From Epiperipatus broadwayi (lineage: Eukaryota > Onychophora > Udeonychophora > Euonychophora > Peripatidae), in the NCBI GenBank assembly GCA_028023455.1, contig JAQFVV010006203.1:11382876-11446875 (forward strand): DNA of 64,000 nt, written 5' to 3'. Shown here in pieces: positions 58,190 through 64,000 of this stretch; positions within the stretch are counted from its first letter, which is position 1, and every line of letters begins with the position of its first letter. A model generated the notes under the pieces. That model had not been told where the DNA came from. It did not search any database and saw only the letters and a program-made list of their open reading frames with translations. A program made the translations under genes and the position numbers.

Positions 58190-59706
58190 ATCTATAGTAA
58201 GCTTAAATAATTAGTAATTACCAAATAATAGTACACTTCAACTGTGATCTCCAAACTGGTTTCTGGCTTATACTTTTATCAATGAGGCATCTACAGACAA
58301 TCTTAAAACTCATTTTACTATACAAGCTAATAGTATTTTGAAACACTTTATAAGATTCTGAATTCAAGACAATCCACTTAATTAGTTATATAAACCTGGC
58401 TAGGGAAGAAATAACCACAGTTAAAAAAATTAGATTATATAATACATAGTTACTCTATCCAAGATCAGATCTATAATAACTAGTCAAGCAGATCAGCTTG
58501 CAATATAGATTTTTAACCAGTTGTGAAATTCTGACTTTTAGCTTGGATAATAAAATGGAGTTGAAGATGGTTGCTTTGATTCAACTTCTTCCAAACATGA
58601 ATCACAATCTTCATTAATAATTGAATGATTTATTGTTTGTAAATTCATAAGACATTCAAACACTGGAATTGGGACAAAAATCATGAACCTTGAGCTGCTA
58701 AAGAATGGTGGTATTCATTATCCCCCCAACTTCTTATTGTGGATACAGTAAGAAAATCTTAAATAACTTTTGGCAAGAAGAGTGCCAACCAAACTACATG
58801 AAAGAAAATAAATTGACTTATTGTTAAATCATGCACTAAATTCCACTTCATTTTAACAAATGTTTTTTTTTTTTTTAGAAAAAATACTCAGACCCAAATA
58901 AATGATTATTAAAACAATTTATTTAAAAAAATAATACAAAATATTTACAGCAAAATATGTATATACAAACACTGTTGCCATAGTATCATTTGATTACATT
59001 ATCCAAAAGCATCTGAAATAATAGATTTCTACATTCTTTTTAAGTTTTTTAAAAAAATTGTTAGCACAATCAATGATATCAGACTAGTAAGGCAACTCAT
59101 AATGAATAAAAAACCAACAACTTTATAATAATAAAAAAGACAACTAAATACACTCTTGAAATAAACAATTACTACATTTTGTGACCACAGAAAATTCAGA
59201 AAACAAGTATCATATATCTTATACAGTTTAATTATTATTTTTTAAAAAAAATACAATTTCTTTATTACAGTTATTTCTAGTAGTATATCATTTTGTTTCA
59301 TTTTCCTCAAAAATTTGCTGATTGTAATTAAATAAAAATATCACAGAAAAAAGTAAAGGAAGCAACAATAAACAAACCCAAATACAAAAATGATAAAAAT
59401 AAAAGAATAAACAATAAAGATTGCAAAAAATATACATCTATAATGTGTGTAAATATGTATGCATGCATAAGCACACAGTAAAATATTATATAATCTGTGA
59501 CTATAACTCTGAAATATATAAGATATCTGGGGTTCCAGGTGAATATTTTGTTGATACCTTTATCTATGAAATCATAAAAACATTCTTCAATACATTTCTG
59601 GAACTTGAGACATAAAATTTTTCCGAGTGCATCCAAAGCACATTAGTATTTCTCAATTTCAGTCAAACTTTATTTTACTGTACAAGTATTTTGTGATTCA
59701 TTTTAC
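57359..59706. other. AT-rich non-coding stretch
   Basis: Apart from the right end of the old hAT element (to 58189), nothing is recognised. A-rich and T-rich runs occur at 58060-58130 and 58865-58880. Confidence 0.5.
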
Positions 59707-59851
59707 CAACTCTTTATATGTTACTTAAATATCAAATTGCTAGTCTTCTGTTTATCAAACTAACAGTAATGTAAAATAAACTTACACATATTGTTAGTTT
59801 GATAAAAAGAAATCTGGTCATTTGATATTTAAGCAATGTGTAAGAAGTTGG
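59707..59851. repeat. Imperfect inverted repeat, arms about 60 bp
   Basis: The left arm (59707-59766) and right arm (59791-59851) pair through CCAAC, ACTTAAATATCAAAT, ATCAAACTAACA and their complements with several mismatches around a 24-base centre. This is a probable MITE remnant, unrelated by eye to families A to C. Confidence 0.65.
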
Positions 59852-60067
59852 TTGCTTTAATATTTTACATTGGTTTATTATGTACAATTTAATAGTTTAT
59901 ATATATCAAATTTCTTTTAGAATATGAGATGCAGATATTTATTTTTATATATTGTTTTTTACTAGCTAAATAACTGTAATAGGGCTGTCAGTCCCAATAA
60001 ACATTGGCAGCCACTCGCAAATAAGTATAGCTACTCTAACTCCAGATGAAAAGAACAAAAAGTTAAA

Positions 60068-60363
60068 AATAACTATACAAATCAATCTGTAATACTGTTT
60101 TATATTGTGATTAAAATGTAACTAAATTCTGCATATGTATGTATGTTCTCTGTCATAAGGCAAGTTGGCAAATCTATGCAACAGAATACTATAACTAAGA
60201 ATATTTGATCATCAGTTATGGTTATAAAAATAACAATACAAAACAATCTGTTATGCTGTTATATTGTGTATATCTATGTTCTATGCCCAAAGGCAAATTG
60301 GGAAATCTAAGCAATGAAGTACCACAACTAAGCTATAACATTTGATTATCTATAACAGTTATA
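60068..60363. repeat. Two-copy diverged tandem duplication, unit about 150 bp
   Basis: Both copies (about 60068-60228 and 60229-60363) contain ATAAC, ATACAAA, CAATCTGT, TATATTGTG, AAGGCAA, TGG, AAATCTA, GCAA, an ACTAAG block and a final ACAGTTAT or TCAGTTATGGTTAT phrase. Confidence 0.7.
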
Positions 60364-62885
60364 AGTATTTTTAAAAAGCTGACACAGCTGTTCTAAATGA
60401 ATAGAACTATAAAGAATGAATTATTGGGGTTAAATTGATGTTTTCTTAATTATAATACCTTACTGCAAAATTATTGTTCTACAAATACATTGAACATATA
60501 TTTACAGTATATTTATAACATAACTAACCATATAAACTACAATCAAGCTTTAAAAATAGGACATTAATATACATTGAAAATGGCGACAAGCACCAATAGT
60601 GATCCAGTAATATAGTCATTGTATCCTTTGCGAAATTGCAAGATATAGGCTGAAGAACATTTGAGCAAATTAGAGCACATTTACATAAATATATATTAAG
60701 GTAATCATATAAAAAATTTATACAGTAAAGTATCAAAACAACAGTATTTCAAATAATGAGATATTTAGAACTGCTATATTTCTATAATAAATTATATTAT
60801 TGTTTAAAATGGTTTAAATAATAAAATTTGATATAAATTAAGACAATAAGTAGTTATTAAATATGTAATGTATACTAAAATTTACAGCTTAGAATTATGC
60901 AACATTTTCCAGCAAATTAAATGAGAAGATTGTGGCAGTGTTTATAAATATCTCATTGAGAGTAGCAAATTTGATTCACTTGAAGAGAAAACTAATGTTA
61001 AATCAAATCTTTGTAGAATGATTTTAGATCTAACATGGATAATTCATCTATGGATTCAAATGTGAAATAAGAGTTTTAAATGTTTACTGTGAAAAATAAA
61101 CTATGGAATCTAAAGAATTCAATACTGCAATTTTATAGCAATCTTTCATGTTGATATGTGATTAGTGATAATGAGAGAAGATTGTTTTGAAATTACAGAA
61201 CTATATTCTTTAGATTTCATTTACATTTAATTTTATGCAACATACTCTATGCACTTAAGTATGTAATATATATATATATTTGATCATCAGAGAGTTTATG
61301 CATGTCTTTATTGTTTGATCATCAGAAAATTTAAAGATTTTTTTTGTCTCTTGGTCAGCTTAAAGCTAAGGAAGATGATCATCCTTGGGTTAGTCCTGGT
61401 TACATCACACTGAGTTAATAAGATTAATCCTAATATTGGATTGATATATAATATTAAGCACACAAAGTACAAAGTTACATAAACCAAAATGTTTTTCCTC
61501 TTTATGTGCAGTAATAAAATTGCATGAAAATAATCTTTTATTTAACCAGTGTCCTTAAACTATGTAAACTTTACTGAAAAAGAAAAAAATTATCTAACAA
61601 TATTTTAACCTTCATTCAGGTATGGTTATTTGGAAACTCACCTAAAAATAAATTTGTTTTAAATTGAACTTTTATAAATAAATAGGATTATGTAAAGGAA
61701 GACAATGACTAAGAATGACTTTATATTTAAAAGATAATAATTCCATTTTAAAAATAAACATAAAGCAAAATAAAAAATATACATTTCTTTTGAGAATTTC
61801 TTAATCACAAAATTTTTTTTTGTTTACTTGTAATTTTTTTTAATATCAAAAGTGAGCTAATATGTATTCTATAAATATTTTTAAATGCAATTTTAATAAG
61901 TATCATCTCATTTTCATGACAGAATACATATGTAGAATGTAAAAAATAAATATTGCATTGATAATTCAGCAGTTATAGTTTAATTTATAACTGCTTTATA
62001 AAAAAAAAAAATTGCATTGAAACTTGCATTATATTATCCAAGTAGCAAAATTACAAAGTACATAATTATTGCTTACTTGTACAAGAGACCATTTATCTAA
62101 ATCTAAAATGAAAATAGTTATATTACATAATTTGATACCATTATAAATAAATTTTAAAAAAAGAATATGTCCATAACTGTTTTTAAATACATTAAAAGGA
62201 GAGCTGCTTTAGAAATATGTTATGATATTGTTTCAACAGATCAGTTATGACATCGTAATAAAAAAAAATATACATTTTGCAATAAGGTCGTAAAAATAAC
62301 TACTATTAAATTATCTTTATTTCTATTTTCATTAAGTTTCTAATAATTGTTTTTCAATTCACGACTATAATAAAGAAAAACTAAAACAAATGAATGTAAA
62401 TAGAGTTATCAAATTTTTTAATGTTATGACTGTATTTGAAATTATTTTTATGTAAAAAGACAATTCCTAATATTTTAATAAAAAAAATACCAATTTAATA
62501 AAAGTATCATTTATATCACAGATAAATTATAAATAATATATATTTTTAAAGATTTATAATGACCAAAATATAATTTAAAATTAGGTTTGATGTATATTCT
62601 TCAAATTAGTCCATTTTATAATAAGAGACCATATTATGTAGATTTATAAATATATTAGCGCACTCTTTAGAAATAACATTTTTACAACTTATTTATCAAT
62701 AAATGCATTATTTGAATATAGTTCAATCAAACAAACATGTATAATGCCTTCCTTTAATTTCTACTTTAATATCGTGATCCTCACAATATGGCATAAATAC
62801 TTTGCAATCATCTGATTGCATGCTCATAAGTCAAAAAAAGTGACATTTAAATTTTTTTTTCTTATCTTAGTTTTACTGTGTTCAT
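60364..62885. other. AT-rich stretch, proximal part probably P450 3' untranslated
   Basis: No separate gene is seen. The part next to 62885 is downstream of the P450 stop codon. On the minus strand an ATTAAA hexamer (62753-62758) and an AATAAA further on (near 62318) are candidate polyadenylation signals. Confidence 0.4.
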
Positions 62886-63067
62886 TTAATCTCTTGGAAT
62901 AGCTATTATCTTGTATGGTTGAGCAGAATTAGTTAAGCCAGTGTTAGGTTCAAGGGTTGGCTGGGAAGAGTTTTCAGGGATTGTAAGAGTAAATCGGTGA
63001 AGTATTGTAGTAAAAAATAAATACAATTCCAATTTGGCTAGTTGCTCACCAGCACAACGTCTAGTAC
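62886..63067 (-). CDS. Cytochrome P450, CYP2-type, terminal coding exon
   Basis: This is the last exon of a haem-thiolate mono-oxygenase. On the minus strand a strong acceptor (T-rich tract ending GTTTTAG, just above 63067) leads into GTACTAG. With one base from the preceding exon the frame reads G-TRRCAGEQLAKLELYLF. The Cys of RRCAG is the haem-iron ligand of the F-x-x-G-x-R-x-C-x-G signature; the F and first G are encoded upstream, outside the window. Helix L (EQLAKLELYLFFTTILHRF) and the final beta strands (LTNSAQPYKIIAIPRD) follow, with the stop at 62886-62888. Sixty codons remain, the usual length after the haem loop. The intron inside the haem-binding loop is at the position familiar from CYP2 genes. 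The product would be an endoplasmic reticulum enzyme oxidising lipophilic substrates; the substrate cannot be told from this exon. It appears intact. Confidence 0.88.
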
Positions 63068-63673
63068 CTAAAACAAAAAAAAAGTGTATAGAGTAATCAT
63101 ATACATACAACATAGTTATACAGCATTATTTATTAAGAATAATATCTCATATGCCAGCTAATTAGCAAAAAAATAATTTTTTAATCGGATATTGAAAACT
63201 AAACATTCTCTTACCTTTTGGATGAAAAGTATTGTATTTATTATTTTTGATAATAAAGCATTTGAAAATACACCTGGGTCTCGTTTTACGTGATAGATAG
63301 GTTCCTCAGAAAACACGCGCAAACGAAATCGTGCAAAAATAGACGTAACTTACATTGAAAAAGGGAGGATGCGGTCTGTGATTTTTCAAAATTCACATAA
63401 AAGCAAAGCACCAATGTAAAATTACTTTAAAATTCGCGCAAAAAAAAAAAAAAAATAAGGAAATAAAATATGACTAATAAAAAATTTCAAATTTGAAAAA
63501 AATTGATACAAGACAAACTTTTTTTAACTATAATATTTAATTTTATTCAAAATAATATATTTTTATGCATAATTTACAGTACAGTAATTTACATTTTTTT
63601 ATACATGTTTTAATTATTATCGCTATTTGCCCCAAAACACGTTCGTTTGCAAACTAGTAAAAAATCAGATTCT
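63068..63673. other. P450 intron sequence with CpG-containing repeat-like block
   Basis: This lies upstream of the terminal P450 exon and is probably intronic. At about 63270-63440 a block with many CpGs (GTTTTACGTGATAGATAGG, then ACACGCGCAAACGAAATCG, then AAATTCGCGC) contrasts with the AT-rich flanks. A related phrase (CGTTCGTTTGC) occurs inverted near 63640. It looks like part of a DNA transposon, but I cannot name it. Confidence 0.35.
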
Positions 63674-64000
63674 CATGTGATGTGATGTGATGTATTTGGC
63701 TTCTCCTTAAACGAAGTCAAGAATATCTCGGCAATTATTCTTGATGTGATGTGATGTATTATGGCTTCTCCTTAAACGAAGTCAAGAATATCTCAGCAAT
63801 TATGCCCAGATAAACCTGTTAGCCACTTTCTTTTACATTCCCCACTCTAAATTTACCCATAATCTGCTCTATCCCATTTCCACAACATAATTTTTGTCAA
63901 CTCTATAACCTTTATATCTAAATCCCCCTTATCTTTTCCCAAACCCAGCATAAAAACCAATAATTCACTTTCTGTATAATCACTCTTTTCATATTTATTT
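63674..64000 (-). mobile_element. LINE 3' end, truncated by the window edge
   Basis: On the minus strand an open frame (63999 to 63853) encodes 48 residues (SDYTESELLVFMLGLGKDKG, then IELTKIMLWKWDRADYG) to a stop. It matches the decayed LINE at 17440-17715. The 3' tail contains a 60-67-base direct duplication (63674-63740 and 63741-63802), each copy running through GAGATATTCTTGACTTCG and AAGGAGAAGCC and ending in an (ATCAC)n microsatellite. The intact frame suggests a younger copy. It lies in or beyond the P450 intron. Confidence 0.75.

Noticed and set aside
59328-59636. A 102-codon minus-strand frame with hydrophobic C terminus
   Set aside because: Its composition follows the AT bias, it has no splice or start context and no recognised domain, and an opposite-strand frame covers the same bases equally well.

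Overview
The window is eukaryotic, very AT-rich (about three quarters A+T by eye), gene-poor and repeat-rich. It has splice-type exon boundaries, tRNA-derived SINEs, LINE ends, Ty3/gypsy-type LTR elements, hAT and mariner DNA transposons, and a CYP2-type cytochrome P450 exon. This fits an invertebrate animal genome. I cannot place it in a phylum. C-to-T and G-to-A differences at CpG sites between repeat copies suggest that the genome methylates CpG.

Only one exon is confidently a host gene: the terminal exon of a cytochrome P450 on the minus strand (62886-63067), whose upstream exons lie beyond the right edge. A second good candidate is an acidic, Ser-rich exon that starts a reading frame directly after a splice acceptor (15757-16105, plus strand). 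Weaker exon-like islands lie at 3661-4060, 10668-10930, 14439-14634, 32937-33035 and 43108-43378.

Most other readable content is mobile DNA. From left to right it holds: a foldback family A (1-63, 441-482, 834-1021, 11766-11823); a hAT C-terminal fragment (4563-5011); a palindromic family B with tRNA-like ends (5016-5830, 16360-16427, 52183-52668); a decayed gag gene (12449-13843); a LINE 3' end split by a SINE (17165-17715); a complete LTR element with about 2 kb LTRs, a gag gene and no recognisable pol (18487-25115), whose 3' LTR carries a SINE with perfect target duplications; an older gypsy remnant with gag, zinc knuckle, protease and integrase tail (28850-30483); a cluster of local tandem duplications (31543-34028); further SINE copies (37282-37391, 44883-44986); a near-perfect 74-bp hairpin (47896-48056); a structurally complete hAT transposon with perfect termini and target duplication but a frameshifted transposase (48911-51984); a decayed mariner (53722-54668); an old hAT-type element (55891-58189) that encloses a 1 kb inverted array of 340-bp units; and a LINE 3' end at the right edge (63674-64000).

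The elements are nested in a readable order: SINE into LINE, SINE into LTR, and inverted array inside an old hAT. The long stretches between them are AT-rich, low-complexity sequence in which I see no gene.
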